From: Luteitalea sp.
Lineage (GTDB): Bacteria > Acidobacteriota > Vicinamibacteria > Vicinamibacterales > Vicinamibacteraceae
Assembly (NCBI GenBank): GCA_009377495.1
Contig: WHTZ01000006.1
Span: 103,967-167,966, forward strand
Length of the DNA: 64,000 bases
Reading direction: 5' to 3'
The position numbers and the translations under genes are program-made. Shown in pieces: positions 21,400-29,369 of the stretch; position 1 is the stretch's first letter, and the number at the start of each line of letters is the position of its first letter. The notes beneath the pieces are model-generated. The model saw only the letters and a program-made list of their open reading frames with translations, was not told the origin of the DNA and searched no databases.

Positions 21400-22270
21400 G
21401 ACTGTCGATATCGGACCGCTTCATGCGTTCGACGGCCGCGTACGCCTCTTTCTGGCTGATACTATAACGTTTAGCCACGGCCGCGATCGCTTGCCGACGA
21501 GAGAGGCGAACTGGACCCCGATTGGTCATTTGATAGAATTCAGTCGCGATCTCGTCATCGCTGACGTGAAGGTCATTCACAACGGCATCGTGAGGAGCCG
21601 CGAATAGATCGAATACCAGAGTAAACTCACCAACCGGTTGCTTGAGAGCGCTAGAAGTCAGGACGCTAGAAATTGGGCCTCTGACCAATTCCTCGTGAAT
21701 CTTCGTCAGCTCGCGGCAGACCGCGACCGAGCAGTCTCCAATGAGGCGAGCCACGTCCTCGAGGGTCTGCCGAACTCGATGGGGTGCTTCGAAACAAATC
21801 ACCGTGCGGCGTTCCTGGGCCAGCGTCTGGAGCCAGGTTCGGCGCGCTTTGCCCCGCGCCGGTGGGAAGCCGAGGAACGTAAACTGGTGTGTCGGCATCC
21901 CGGACATGACGAGGGCGGCAAGCACCGCGCTTGGGCCGGGCACTGGCTCGACGGGGAGCCCGACGTCGAGCGCCTGGCGAACGAGGGTGAGGCCCGGGTC
22001 GGACAGGAGGGGCGTACCGGCGTCGCTCACGAGCGCGACGTCGCGACCGGCTGAGAGCTCCGCCAGCACCCTAGCCGTTGCCGCCCGCTCGTTGTGGCCG
22101 TGCAGGCTGGTCATGCGCGTATCAATCCCGGCGCGCGTGAGCAGGCGTCGAGTCCGGCGGGTGTCCTCGGCCGCGATGAGCGCAACCGTGCGGAGAACGT
22201 CGAGCGCCCGAAGTGTGACATCCTCCAGGTTACCAATGGGCGTGGAGACGACATACAGGCGGCCCCCCAT
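21392..22270 (-). CDS. rsmI: 16S rRNA (cytidine1402-2'-O)-methyltransferase RsmI
   Basis: The 292-aa protein starts at the ATG at 22270 (MGGRLYVVSTPIGNLEDVTL), which matches the family N-terminus; 33 upstream in-frame codons look like intergenic sequence. The tetrapyrrole-methylase fold is shown by STPIGNLEDVTLRAL, IAAEDTRRT, SDAGTPLLSDPG and the PGPSAVLAALVMSG segment. It 2'-O-methylates C1402 in the 16S rRNA decoding centre. It overlaps glmU by 8 bp, implying co-translation. The C-terminal helical region (DIDSHA end) is typical of longer RsmI proteins. Confidence 0.93.
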   Translation of the reverse strand: MGGRLYVVSTPIGNLEDVTLRALDVLRTVALIAAEDTRRTRRLLTRAGIDTRMTSLHGHNERAATARVLAELSAGRDVALVSDAGTPLLSDPGLTLVRQALDVGLPVEPVPGPSAVLAALVMSGMPTHQFTFLGFPPARGKARRTWLQTLAQERRTVICFEAPHRVRQTLEDVARLIGDCSVAVCRELTKIHEELVRGPISSVLTSSALKQPVGEFTLVFDLFAAPHDAVVNDLHVSDDEIATEFYQMTNRGPVRLSRRQAIAAVAKRYSISQKEAYAAVERMKRSDIDSHA

Positions 22271-22440
22271 GCTGGCAAGATCCTTCGGCACGCGAATCGG
22301 GCTGATCAGCGTGGGTCGAGGCGGGAGGCCACGGGCCGCATGCGAAATGCCAAGACCAACGCAGAGCACGTATTGTACATTGCAGGGTAGGCTCCGCCTT
22401 GTCGTGCCACTGAGGTGGGCACGCGGGATTGTGAGATGAC

Positions 22441-22533
22441 CAGGAAAAACGGGTAAGGAGGCGGGGACAGCCCCGGACAGCCCTCGTTTTCCCAGAAAAC
22501 ATGCGGAAAACGAGGACAGTCCCCGTTTTCCGC
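22441..22533. repeat. Palindromic GGGGACAG hairpins in the rsmI/DUF885 gap (22271-22642)
   Basis: The 372-bp divergent gap holds no supported gene. A strong hairpin sits at 22503-22533: arms GCGGAAAACGAGGAC and GTCCCCGTTTTCCGC separated by one base, with a single G-T exchange. An imperfect partner lies just before it (22441-22500) with GGGGACAGCCCC and CTCGTTTTCC. These belong to the same family as the hairpins at 5316-5381, 25931-26000 and 47276-47301. Promoters for rsmI and the DUF885 gene must also lie here but were not resolved. Confidence 0.65.
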
Positions 22534-22642
22534 ACTGCGCTACCTACGTCAACTCACAATCCTGGCGTGTACCCCGCCGGGGTGCCGCTAAAGTCGCCGC
22601 CTAGGTCAACCGTCAAACAGAACAAGACTGAAGAACCATACC

Positions 22643-24337
22643 GTGACTCGTCAACCCAAAGGCTCCTTAGGAAGAGCCGCTGTCGCCGAATCGCTTCCCC
22701 ATTTCGTCGAGGACTACTTGCGCTGGCGCTATGAGCACGAGCCCACGGGCGCGACGTTCGACGGCGTCCACGCGCACGATGATCTCCTCGAAGACCTGTC
22801 GCGTGCGGCCATCGATCGCCAAGCGCGCGAGCTCGGCGGATTCGCTCGCCGGCTCGCAGCGATCAAGACGGCGGTGTTGAATGACGAGGAGCGTGTGGAG
22901 GCGGACGCGCTGTCCGGCAATATCCAGGCTCGCGTGCACGAGCTGGAAACGATTCGCACCTGGGAGCGCGACCCGCAGCTGTACGCCGAGGTGCTGGCGG
23001 TGAGCCTAGCCGCGCAGGCAATCTTCCCCTACGCACCGGCCTCGGAACGTGCACGCCGGGTCGTGTCCAAGCTTCGGCAGGTGCCGCGACTCTTCGAGGC
23101 GTTGCGCGCGAACGTCACAGATCCCCCCGGCATCTTCGTTCGGACCGCGGTCGAGACGCTGCGCGGGCTCTTGCAGTTCATCGAGCGCGACCTCCCGCGA
23201 GCATTCGGCAGCGTCGACGAGCTCTCCTTGCTCGGCGATCTCGCGGATGCTTCGTCCGAAGCCACTCGTGCCGTTGAAGCGACCGTGCAGTATCTCGAGG
23301 AGGAGGTCGGCCCCCGCGCGCGTGCGTCGTTCCGCCTCGGGCCCGAGCGCTTTCTGCAGAAGCTGCGTCATAGTGAGGGTGTCACGCTGGATGCCGATCG
23401 GCTGTTGGCCATCGCCCTGCGAGAGATCGAGTCCACCAAAGAGGCGTTTCGTCGCACGGCGGCACAGCTCGGTCGTGACGAGCCGCGGCAGGTGTGGGAA
23501 GCCGTCAAGCGTGCGCACCCGCAAGCCGGCCAGATCGTCTCGCGCGCACGCGAGCAGGTCACGGCGCTCGGCGATTTCCTGCGGACGCGAAATCTCGTGT
23601 CTGTGCCGGAGGACGCCGTGCTCGAGGTGCGACCCACGCCCCCGTTCTACCGATGGACGGTTGCGAGCCTCTGGGCGCCCGGACCCTTCGAGCCTCGGCC
23701 AATGGCTGCCAGCTACTACGTCACGGACGTCGATCCGGCGTGGTCCGCGGAACGGCAAGAGGAGCACCTGCGCGACTTCAGCGACGCCAGCTTGTGGGCC
23801 ATCTGCATGCACGAGGCGTACCCCGGCCACTTCTTGCACTTTCAGCACCTGCGTCGGGTGTCACGTAAACAACGGCGCTCGGTGCTCCTCGCGCCAATGT
23901 CGTTCGTCGAAGGGTGGGCACACTACGGTGAGCACATGATGATCGAGGCCGGTTTCGGCGAGCGGGAACCCGCCGTCGTGCTCGGCCAGCTCGTCGAAGC
24001 GCTCGTGCGCCTGTCGCGCCTCGTGGTTGGCGTGCGACTCCACGCGGACGATTGGTCGGTCGAGCAGGGCGTGCGCTTCTTCCGTGACGAGGCGTTGCTC
24101 GAGGAGGGCTCGGCGAGGCGTGAGGCGGAACGCGGCACGTTCGATCCGGGATATGTGACGTATGCGATCGGCAAGCTCATGCTCCTCAAGCTGCGCGACG
24201 ACTACCGGCGGCACGCGGGCAACGGCTTCTCGCTGCGACAGTTTCACGATGATCTCCTGGGTCAGGGGACGCTGCCGTTTGCGGCACACCGTCAGCTGCT
24301 CCTCGGTTCGGCTGACGACGGCATTGCGCTGGAGTGA
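22643..24337 (+). CDS. DUF885 family putative metallopeptidase
   Basis: This 564-aa protein begins at a GTG (MTRQPKGSLGRAAVAES) and has the DUF885 pattern throughout: the N-terminal helical region, PRLFEALRANVTDPPGIFV in the middle, and a HEAYPGHFLHFQHL motif near residue 390 resembling a metal-binding HExxxGH zinc site, followed by FVEGWAHYGEHMMIEAGF, where further glutamate and histidine ligands are expected. Members of this family are annotated as uncharacterised hydrolases or peptidases. No signal peptide is visible, so it is probably cytoplasmic. The ribosome-binding site is weak and a later start is possible. The neighbours do not suggest a substrate. Confidence 0.85.
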   Translation: MTRQPKGSLGRAAVAESLPHFVEDYLRWRYEHEPTGATFDGVHAHDDLLEDLSRAAIDRQARELGGFARRLAAIKTAVLNDEERVEADALSGNIQARVHELETIRTWERDPQLYAEVLAVSLAAQAIFPYAPASERARRVVSKLRQVPRLFEALRANVTDPPGIFVRTAVETLRGLLQFIERDLPRAFGSVDELSLLGDLADASSEATRAVEATVQYLEEEVGPRARASFRLGPERFLQKLRHSEGVTLDADRLLAIALREIESTKEAFRRTAAQLGRDEPRQVWEAVKRAHPQAGQIVSRAREQVTALGDFLRTRNLVSVPEDAVLEVRPTPPFYRWTVASLWAPGPFEPRPMAASYYVTDVDPAWSAERQEEHLRDFSDASLWAICMHEAYPGHFLHFQHLRRVSRKQRRSVLLAPMSFVEGWAHYGEHMMIEAGFGEREPAVVLGQLVEALVRLSRLVVGVRLHADDWSVEQGVRFFRDEALLEEGSARREAERGTFDPGYVTYAIGKLMLLKLRDDYRRHAGNGFSLRQFHDDLLGQGTLPFAAHRQLLLGSADDGIALE

Positions 24338-24479
24338 GGAGCCGGCGCCGGAGGGGCGCCGCGTTCTTGGGGTACGTCGTGCACGGCCCCTTCGACAAGC
24401 TCAGGGCCGCGCGCGAGACGCCATGTTGCGCGGCCAAGGAAGAGAAGGTACAATTGATGGGCTATACAGGTAGCTACCT

Positions 24480-24872
24480 ATGCCGCTCTACGAGTATCAA
24501 TGTGACCGATGCGGTCACCGCTTCGAGGTAATCCAAAAATTCTCGGATGCGCCCCTCGCCGATTGTCCCCAATGCGCAGGAGCGATTCGCAAGCTTCTGT
24601 CGTCACCCGCCATTCAGTTCAAGGGAACGGGCTGGTACATCACCGACTACGCGCGGAAGGGCGGTAACGGCAGCTCGACGGACGCCGACCGCGCCAAGGA
24701 GGACGGTAGCCCGAAGCCCGAGGCCAGTCCCAAGGGCGACGGCGGTACGAAGGTCGACGGCGGTGCGAAGAGCGACGCGGTCACCAAGAGCGACGGCGGT
24801 GCCAAGAGCGGCGGCGGTGCCAAGAGCGGCGGCGGTGCCAAGAGCGGCGGCGCCTCAACTCCCTCCTCATAG
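24480..24872 (+). CDS. FmdB-type zinc-ribbon protein with low-complexity tail
   Basis: The first 60 residues of this 130-aa protein match the FmdB/putative regulatory zinc ribbon: MPLYEYQCDRCGHRFEVIQ, with cysteines at 8, 11, 29 and 32 forming the metal site, then KLLSSPAIQFKGTGWYITDY. The remainder is a repetitive, charged, glycine-rich tail made of units such as GGAKSG and DGGAKSD, encoded by near-perfect tandem copies of an 18-base unit between about 24795 and 24855. The domain is widespread, with unproven regulatory roles. The tail length probably varies by slippage. Confidence 0.88.
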   Translation: MPLYEYQCDRCGHRFEVIQKFSDAPLADCPQCAGAIRKLLSSPAIQFKGTGWYITDYARKGGNGSSTDADRAKEDGSPKPEASPKGDGGTKVDGGAKSDAVTKSDGGAKSGGGAKSGGGAKSGGASTPSS

Positions 24873-24915
24873 TTGGGGTCTTGGCGCTCGCCGCACCAAG
24901 AACCCTTGAGAACCG

Positions 24916-24943
24916 GAAACTTGACGCATTTGAGTCAAGTTTC
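24916..24943. terminator. Hairpin between convergent fmdB-like gene and galU
   Basis: Perfect 10-bp arms GAAACTTGAC and GTCAAGTTTC flank the eight-base loop GCATTTGA. It lies 43 bp after the zinc-ribbon stop and about 60 bp before the end of the convergent galU, so it may stop transcription from both sides. There is no strong U-run. The preceding words AACCCTTGAGAACCGGAAAC resemble AACCTTTGAGAATCCGAAAC near 30539, so the hairpin may also be part of a dispersed repeat. Confidence 0.5.
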
Positions 24944-25004
24944 GGGGCTCGCAAGTGAGCGTCGGGGGGCGTGGGCGAAGGCCGCGGCCCGCTAGAACCA
25001 CGAG

Positions 25005-25880
25005 CTACGTCCGTAGCGTCGTCAGGCCCTGGAGATACTCGCGGAACGCCTCGGCGAGCTCCGGCCGCTTGAGGGCGAAATACACCCCGGCCTTCAGGAA
25101 CCCCAGCTTGTTGCCCGTATCGTGGCGGACACCCTTCACGTGACACGCATAGATCGGCCGGGTTTGGAGGAGGGCACGCAAGCCGTTCGTGAGCTGGATT
25201 TCGCCTGTCTGATCCTCGCGCGTGGCGGCTAGCGCGTCGAAGATGTCCGGCGTGAGCACGTATCGGCCAATGATGCCTAAGTCAGAGGGTGCCTCGTCTG
25301 GCCGCGGTTTCTCGACGAGATCGCGGATTTTGAAGACGCCGTCGCCGATGGGCTCGGCGTCGATTACGCCGTAGCGACTCACGTCCTCGTGTGGTACTTG
25401 CTCCACGGCTAGCACCGGCCCGTGTACTCGAGCAAAGACATCTGTGAGCTGTTGGATCGCCACGGGCTCCGCGTCGATGACATCGTCGGCGAGGATGACC
25501 GCAAACGGTTCATTGCCGACGAGATCGCGTGTGACCAGGACGGCATGCCCCAAGCCGAGGGGCTCGCCTTGACGCACGTAGGCGACGTTGATGAGATCGG
25601 AGATGGCGCGAATCTCCTGGAGGAGCGCCTTCTTGCCGCGCGCCTCGAGGAACGTTTCGAGCTCCACGTTCACGTCGAAGTGGTCCTCGATCGCATTCTT
25701 CCCCCGACCGGTCACGAGGAGGATGTCATCGATGCCGGCCGCGACCGCTTCTTCGACGCCGTATTGGATGATGGGCTTGTCGACGAGCGGCAGCATCTCT
25801 TTCGGCTGCGCCTTGGTCGCGGGCAGGAACCGGGTGCCGAGACCGGCGACGGGGAAGACAGCTTTGCGAACGATCGACAT
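25005..25880 (-). CDS. galU: UTP-glucose-1-phosphate uridylyltransferase
   Basis: This 291-aa protein has the GalU N-terminal nucleotide-binding signature PVAGLGTRFLPATKAQPKEM followed by LPLVDKPIIQYGVEEA, then the acidic metal site VILADDVID near residue 128 and the VEKPRPDEAPS segment. The end, GNKLGFLKAGVYFALKRPEL, is also typical. It makes UDP-glucose for polysaccharide and envelope glycan synthesis. It is a monocistronic minus-strand gene convergent with the zinc-ribbon gene. The two GT4 glycosyltransferases at 36.3-39.5 kb may use nucleotide sugars from such pathways, but no direct link is visible. Confidence 0.95.
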   Translation of the reverse strand: MSIVRKAVFPVAGLGTRFLPATKAQPKEMLPLVDKPIIQYGVEEAVAAGIDDILLVTGRGKNAIEDHFDVNVELETFLEARGKKALLQEIRAISDLINVAYVRQGEPLGLGHAVLVTRDLVGNEPFAVILADDVIDAEPVAIQQLTDVFARVHGPVLAVEQVPHEDVSRYGVIDAEPIGDGVFKIRDLVEKPRPDEAPSDLGIIGRYVLTPDIFDALAATREDQTGEIQLTNGLRALLQTRPIYACHVKGVRHDTGNKLGFLKAGVYFALKRPELAEAFREYLQGLTTLRT

Positions 25881-25930
25881 GGCTCAGTAGCATAACAGGG
25901 ACGCGAAGCGGGACAACAGGAAACAGATCC

Positions 25931-26000
25931 GAAAAACGGGGACTGTCCGGACTGTCCCCGTTTTTCGCTATCGCGAGAAAAAGATGACAGGCATCTTTTC
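25931..26000. repeat. Two palindromic hairpins between galU and serS
   Basis: The first hairpin (25931-25966) has perfect 13-bp arms GAAAAACGGGGAC and GTCCCCGTTTTTC around a ten-base loop. The second (25977-26000) has arms GAAAAAGATG and CATCTTTTC around the loop ACAGG. The second is the same architecture as the hairpin at 5316-5340 but with GGGG/CCCC replaced by the complementary pair GATG/CATC, so the stem covaries while the loop is unchanged. They sit between divergent genes. Confidence 0.75.
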
Positions 26001-26023
26001 CTCTTCGTCGTTACAATCCAAGC

Positions 26024-27313
26024 ATGCTTGACACGGCGTTACTGCGTGATCGCTTCGACGAGGTGCAGCAACGGCTGCGGACACGTGGTCCTGGCGCGGA
26101 AGAAGGGCTCACGCGGCTGGCGGCACTCGATGCCGCGCGGCGCGACATCCTGCCGCGTGTCGAGACGATGAGGGCAGAGCGAAAGCGCTCTGGCGAGGCG
26201 ATTGCCCGTGCGAAGCGCGCGGCCGAGGACGTCGGCCCACTGGTCACCGCGAGCAGTGAGCGATCGGCTGCAATCAAGCGATTGGATGCCGAGCTGGCTA
26301 GCATCGAGGCGGAGCGCGACGCGCTCCTGCTGACGATTCCGAACGTGCCGCACGGCACCGTGCCGGTCGGGCAGAGCGCCGCGGAGAACCAGGAGGTGCG
26401 CCGATGGGGTGAGCCGCGCAGGTGTGACTTCACACCAAAACCGCACTGGGAGCTGGGGACTGCACTTGGGATCCTCGATTTCGAGCGCGCGGCGCGCATG
26501 TCGGGTGCGCGCTTCTCGGTGCTGCTCGGCAGCGGCGCACGTCTGGCGCGTGCGCTCACGGATTTCATGCTCGACCTGCACACGCGCGAGCACGGTTACG
26601 TCGAGGTCGAGCCCCCATTCCTCGTCGGCAGCGCAGCTTTGCGTGGCACGGGCAACCTGCCGAAGTTCGAGGAAGACCTCTTCAAGATCGCAGGTGATTG
26701 GGATCTGTATCTCATCCCGACCGCGGAGGTCCCGCTGACGAACTTGCACCGCGACGAGACCCTGGATGAAGCCATGCTGCCACTGCGCTACACGGCGTAC
26801 ACACCATGCTTCCGCAGCGAGGCGGGATCCTACGGGGCGGACGTGCGCGGTCTGATGCGGCAGCATCAGTTCGACAAAGTCGAGCTCGTCAAGCTCACGA
26901 CGCCCGAACAGTCGTACGACGAGCTGGAGTCGCTGACGACACACGCTGAGGAAGTCTTGAAGCGGCTCGAGCTGCCGTTCCGGACGGTCATCCTCTGCAC
27001 GGGTGACATGGGCTTTGCAGCGGCCAAGACCTACGACATCGAGGTGTGGCTACCCAGCCAGGAGACGTACCGGGAGATCTCCTCTTGCAGTAACACGGAG
27101 GCGTTTCAGGCGCGGCGTGCGGGCATCCGCTATCGGCCGACCGGCGGCAGTAAGTTGGGGTTCGTGCACACGCTGAACGGATCCGGTCTCGCGGTGGGCC
27201 GCACGCTCATCGCGCTCCTCGAGCACGGCCAGCAGCGCGACGGTAGCGTCATCCTTCCCGAGGCGCTGCGACCTTACATGCGAGGCGTGGAAGTCTTGGA
27301 GCCAATGAGATAA
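26024..27313 (+). CDS. serS: Serine-tRNA ligase
   Basis: This 429-aa class II synthetase starts [20 protein letters not shown] and has the N-terminal tRNA-binding coiled coil (about 1-105). Motif 2 is [29 protein letters not shown] and motif 3 is [16 protein letters not shown] near residue 390. It charges tRNA-Ser with serine, and the tRNA-Ser(UGA) gene lies 58 bp downstream. The length is normal. The gene is preceded by two palindromic hairpins and has a modest ribosome-binding site. Confidence 0.97.
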   Translation: MLDTALLRDRFDEVQQRLRTRGPGAEEGLTRLAALDAARRDILPRVETMRAERKRSGEAIARAKRAAEDVGPLVTASSERSAAIKRLDAELASIEAERDALLLTIPNVPHGTVPVGQSAAENQEVRRWGEPRRCDFTPKPHWELGTALGILDFERAARMSGARFSVLLGSGARLARALTDFMLDLHTREHGYVEVEPPFLVGSAALRGTGNLPKFEEDLFKIAGDWDLYLIPTAEVPLTNLHRDETLDEAMLPLRYTAYTPCFRSEAGSYGADVRGLMRQHQFDKVELVKLTTPEQSYDELESLTTHAEEVLKRLELPFRTVILCTGDMGFAAAKTYDIEVWLPSQETYREISSCSNTEAFQARRAGIRYRPTGGSKLGFVHTLNGSGLAVGRTLIALLEHGQQRDGSVILPEALRPYMRGVEVLEPMR

Positions 27314-27371
27314 TCGACGTGAGGCGTTGGGGCAGCGGTCAAGCTGATCCTGATCCCTGACCCCTCGTATC

Positions 27372-27461
27372 GGAGGGATGGCCGAGCGGTCGAAGGCGGC
27401 GGTCTTGAAAATCGCTGTAGGGGTAACTCTACCGGGGGTTCGAATCCCTCTCCCTCCGCCA
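27372..27461 (+). tRNA. tRNA-Ser (anticodon UGA)
   Basis: A complete class II tRNA is visible. The acceptor GGAGGGA pairs with TCCCTCC, the D-arm contains GCCGAGCGGTCGAAGGC, the anticodon loop CTTGAAA carries TGA, the long variable arm is formed by TAGGGGTAACTCTA, and the T-loop is TTCGAAT. The discriminator G and an encoded CCA end the gene at 27461. The long variable arm and TGA anticodon identify serine. It lies 58 bp after serS and could be co-transcribed with it. Confidence 0.95.
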
Positions 27462-27542
27462 CCCTCCGCTCGCCTTCGGCGAGCTTCGGGTAGCCGGAGC
27501 GACTCGGTTTCCAGCCCTCCGCGGCTCGCGCCGCTCCGGGCG

Positions 27543-27568
27543 CGAATCCCTCTCCCTCCGCCACCCTC
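27543..27568 (+). repeat. Duplicate of the tRNA-Ser 3' end
   Basis: The 26 bases from the T-arm to just past the CCA of tRNA-Ser (27441-27466) are repeated exactly at 27543-27568, 102 bp further on. The segment between them contains the hairpin CGCTCGCC/GGCGAGC at about 27468-27485 and no gene. A direct repeat of a tRNA 3' end is the form left by integration and loss of a mobile element, or by a partial tandem duplication of the tRNA. Confidence 0.7.
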
Positions 27569-27704
27569 GCTTTGCTCGCGTGGCGCTCGCAGATGAGCTC
27601 CTGGAGGCCCTTCAGGTGTTAAGAGGCATGCGGGGACACGGACAGATCGACGTCATCACTGACTCAGGACAACGTCGCGAGCGTCCGCTCAGCTGTCGTG
27701 AGGT

Positions 27705-28181
27705 TCAGGCCCCGCGTTCGAGATCGCGGAACTGTCGTCTGAGGTCGTACTCGCTCGAAGTAACGGCGCGCTCCATCTGTGCGATCCGCTCGTCGAGCGC
27801 ACGGAAGCGATGCTTCAGGGCGGAGACCGTCGCGGCCGGGCGCGCGGAAAACGTTCGCCAGAAGCGTTCTTCGTCGGCGGACTGATACACCGGATCGTCG
27901 TTGCGCGCCGGCTTCATCACAATCGCCAGCACGCCGTACGCGATGAGCGGCAGCGGAAAGAAGAAGATGGCCGCAAGAATCCAGGCGCAGCGGAGGACGT
28001 TGACGTTCCAGTCGAAGTAATCGGCAAGCCCGGCTGAGACTCCGGCGACCTTGCCGCGCTGTGTGTTGCGGCGAAGGCGGTGGCGGTTCGGACCTGGTCC
28101 CGGCTCGCCCGCGTGATACGCGTAGCGGTCGCGGTCGCGATAATAGTGGTGATGATGATGGTGATGGCGGCGGTCAGGCAT
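27705..28181 (-). CDS. pspC: PspC-domain membrane protein with N-terminal poly-histidine tract
   Basis: This 158-aa protein contains a PspC domain at about residues 38-95: RRNTQRGKVAGVSAGLADYFDWNVNVLR followed by a hydrophobic segment WILAAIFFFPLPLIAYGVLAIV. The N-terminus is MPDRRHHHHHHHYYRDRDRY, a natural run of seven histidines followed by Tyr/Asp/Arg, and the C-terminal part is a charged coiled coil (ALKHRFRALDERIAQMERAV). In enterobacteria PspC with PspB senses envelope stress and releases PspA. It is the last gene of the minus-strand Psp operon, overlapping the pspB-like gene by 8 bp. Confidence 0.9.
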   Translation of the reverse strand: MPDRRHHHHHHHYYRDRDRYAYHAGEPGPGPNRHRLRRNTQRGKVAGVSAGLADYFDWNVNVLRCAWILAAIFFFPLPLIAYGVLAIVMKPARNDDPVYQSADEERFWRTFSARPAATVSALKHRFRALDERIAQMERAVTSSEYDLRRQFRDLERGA

Positions 28182-28419
28182 GAGACCGCTCCTTGTAGTC
28201 CTCGCGCCAACTCGGAGCTTCTTTGTCCAGAATCGTCTCCAGGGCCTCGACCCGCCGCTCGAGCCGCTGCGCCGTTTTCCACAGATCGTCGACGAGACGC
28301 TCGTCGTCAGCCGAAAACGATCTGGTCTTCCGCCATTCCGTCACATAGTGGAGCAAGATCGACGGTAACACGATGAAGACGATCGCGACGATCGTCACGA
28401 TAAAGACTCTTTCAGGCAT
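28174..28419 (-). CDS. pspB: PspB-like small membrane protein
   Basis: This 81-aa protein has one N-terminal transmembrane helix (VFIVTIVAIVFIVLPSILLH, residues about 5-24), a basic turn and a C-terminal coiled coil with WKTAQRLERRVEALETIL, the layout of PspB. PspB works with PspC at the inner membrane in the phage-shock response. Its position between pspA and pspC supports the call. Sequence identity with E. coli PspB is only in the general pattern, so a PspB-like label is safer than strict orthology. Confidence 0.82.
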   Translation of the reverse strand: MPERVFIVTIVAIVFIVLPSILLHYVTEWRKTRSFSADDERLVDDLWKTAQRLERRVEALETILDKEAPSWREDYKERSHA

Positions 28420-28449
28420 CAGGCCGCCCCTTCTTTGTTCCCGAGCCCG

Positions 28450-29124
28450 TTACGGATTGCTTGCGCGCGAGGCGACGCGCTTCTTCAACGCTTCGAACTC
28501 CGCGTTCACCTCGTCCTCGGCGGCGAGCTCTCTGAACTCTTCCTCCAGCGATTTCGGCCGGCCGAGCACGTAACTTTCTGCTTCGGCTTCGAGCTCGTCG
28601 ATCCGGCGCTCGTAGCGCTCGTAGCGTGCCATCGCCTCGTCGATGCGCCCGTCATGGACGTGACGGCTCACCCGCACGCTGTCGAAGGCGGCGCCGTGGC
28701 GGATTTCGAGCGAGCGTTGCTTGGCCTTTGCCTCCTTCAGCTTCGCCTGTAGCTTTTCGAGATCTTCGTTGGCTTTGTCGAGACTCTTGTCGATCGCGTG
28801 GAATTCCTTGTCGAAGAGCTCGACCATTTCCTGCGCCTTACGCCTGGCTGCAATGGCGCCTTTGGCGAGATCGTCGCGGCCCTTGGCAATCGCGAGCTCG
28901 GCCTTCGATTCCCACTCGTTCGCGCGGGCGGCAAACTCGGCCTTCTTGCGCTCCACCTCTTTCTTGTCGGCGATGGCACGCGCCGCGCGGCTTCTCACCT
29001 CGACAAGGGTGTCCTCCATCTCCTGAATGATGAGGCGCACGATCTTTTCCGGATCCTCGGCCTTGTCGAGCATCGCGTTGATGTTGGAGTTGATGATGTC
29101 GCCTAGTCTGGAAAAAACGCGCAT
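28450..29124 (-). CDS. pspA: Phage shock protein A (PspA/IM30 family)
   Basis: The 224-aa protein starts at the ATG at 29124 (MRVFSRLGDIINSNINAMLD), preceded by AGGGGGAA; a longer frame exists but lacks a ribosome-binding site. It matches PspA/Vipp1 throughout: the amphipathic N-terminal helix, DPEKIVRLIIQEMEDTLVEVRS and long heptad-rich helices that build ESCRT-III-like membrane coats. In enterobacteria PspA also inhibits PspF, which is encoded divergently here. It is the second gene of an operon with the 45-aa protein upstream and pspB/pspC downstream. Confidence 0.96.
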   Translation of the reverse strand: MRVFSRLGDIINSNINAMLDKAEDPEKIVRLIIQEMEDTLVEVRSRAARAIADKKEVERKKAEFAARANEWESKAELAIAKGRDDLAKGAIAARRKAQEMVELFDKEFHAIDKSLDKANEDLEKLQAKLKEAKAKQRSLEIRHGAAFDSVRVSRHVHDGRIDEAMARYERYERRIDELEAEAESYVLGRPKSLEEEFRELAAEDEVNAEFEALKKRVASRASNP

Positions 29125-29135
29125 GGTCGTTCCCC

Positions 29136-29273
29136 CTAGAAGATAACGCCGCCAAGGACGAAGCCAATCAGGAAAGCGCCCCACGCGAAGCCCTCGCGGC
29201 TGCGGCAGGCGCGGCGAAAGCGGCTCTCCCAGTCAGAGTCGCGGTCGTCGTAGTGGTAACGGTAGTAGCTCAT
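29136..29273 (-). CDS. 45-aa single-span membrane protein, first gene of the Psp operon
   Basis: The minus strand from the ATG at 29273 encodes 45 residues: a Tyr/Asp/Arg-rich N-terminus (MSYYRYHYDDRDSDW), a basic middle and a hydrophobic C-terminus (AWGAFLIGFVLGGVIF) with small-residue spacing typical of a helix that packs in the membrane. AAGGAG lies seven bases upstream; another ATG six bases further upstream is too close to it. It ends 11 bp before pspA, inside the sigma-54-controlled transcript. I do not recognise the family. Its position suggests a Psp-associated small protein comparable in role to PspD or PspG, an inference only. Confidence 0.8.
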   Translation of the reverse strand: MSYYRYHYDDRDSDWESRFRRACRSREGFAWGAFLIGFVLGGVIF

Positions 29274-29322
29274 GTTCATGCTCCTTGGTTTTGCGCCCTG
29301 CAGCGTTGGTCAACCCCGTCCC

Positions 29323-29340
29323 TTGCGAGAGCCGTTCCAG
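29323..29340 (-). promoter_or_regulatory. Sigma-54 promoter of the Psp operon
   Basis: On the minus strand CTGGAACGGCTCTCGCAA matches the sigma-54 pattern (TGGCACG-N4-TTGC): GG at the -24 position and GC at -12 are separated by exactly ten bases. Transcription should start near 29313, about 40 bases before the 45-aa gene. A sigma-54 activator (pspF) is encoded divergently and an IHF-consensus site lies just upstream, so three independent signals agree. Confidence 0.8.
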
Positions 29341-29356
29341 TTTGGAGCTGTTCTTA

Positions 29357-29369
29357 TAAGGTGTTGATT
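29357..29369 (-). promoter_or_regulatory. IHF-type binding site in the pspF/psp intergenic region
   Basis: AATCAACACCTTA on the minus strand fits the IHF consensus WATCAANNNNTTR at every defined position. Its centre is about 50 bases upstream of the predicted sigma-54 start. IHF bends DNA so that PspF bound upstream can contact the polymerase, as known at the E. coli psp promoter. Activator sites would be expected at about 29390-29450 but no clear repeat was resolved. Confidence 0.65.

Noticed and set aside
24795..24860. Short tandem repeats as a CRISPR array
   Set aside because: The units are contiguous, in frame within the zinc-ribbon gene, and have no spacers.
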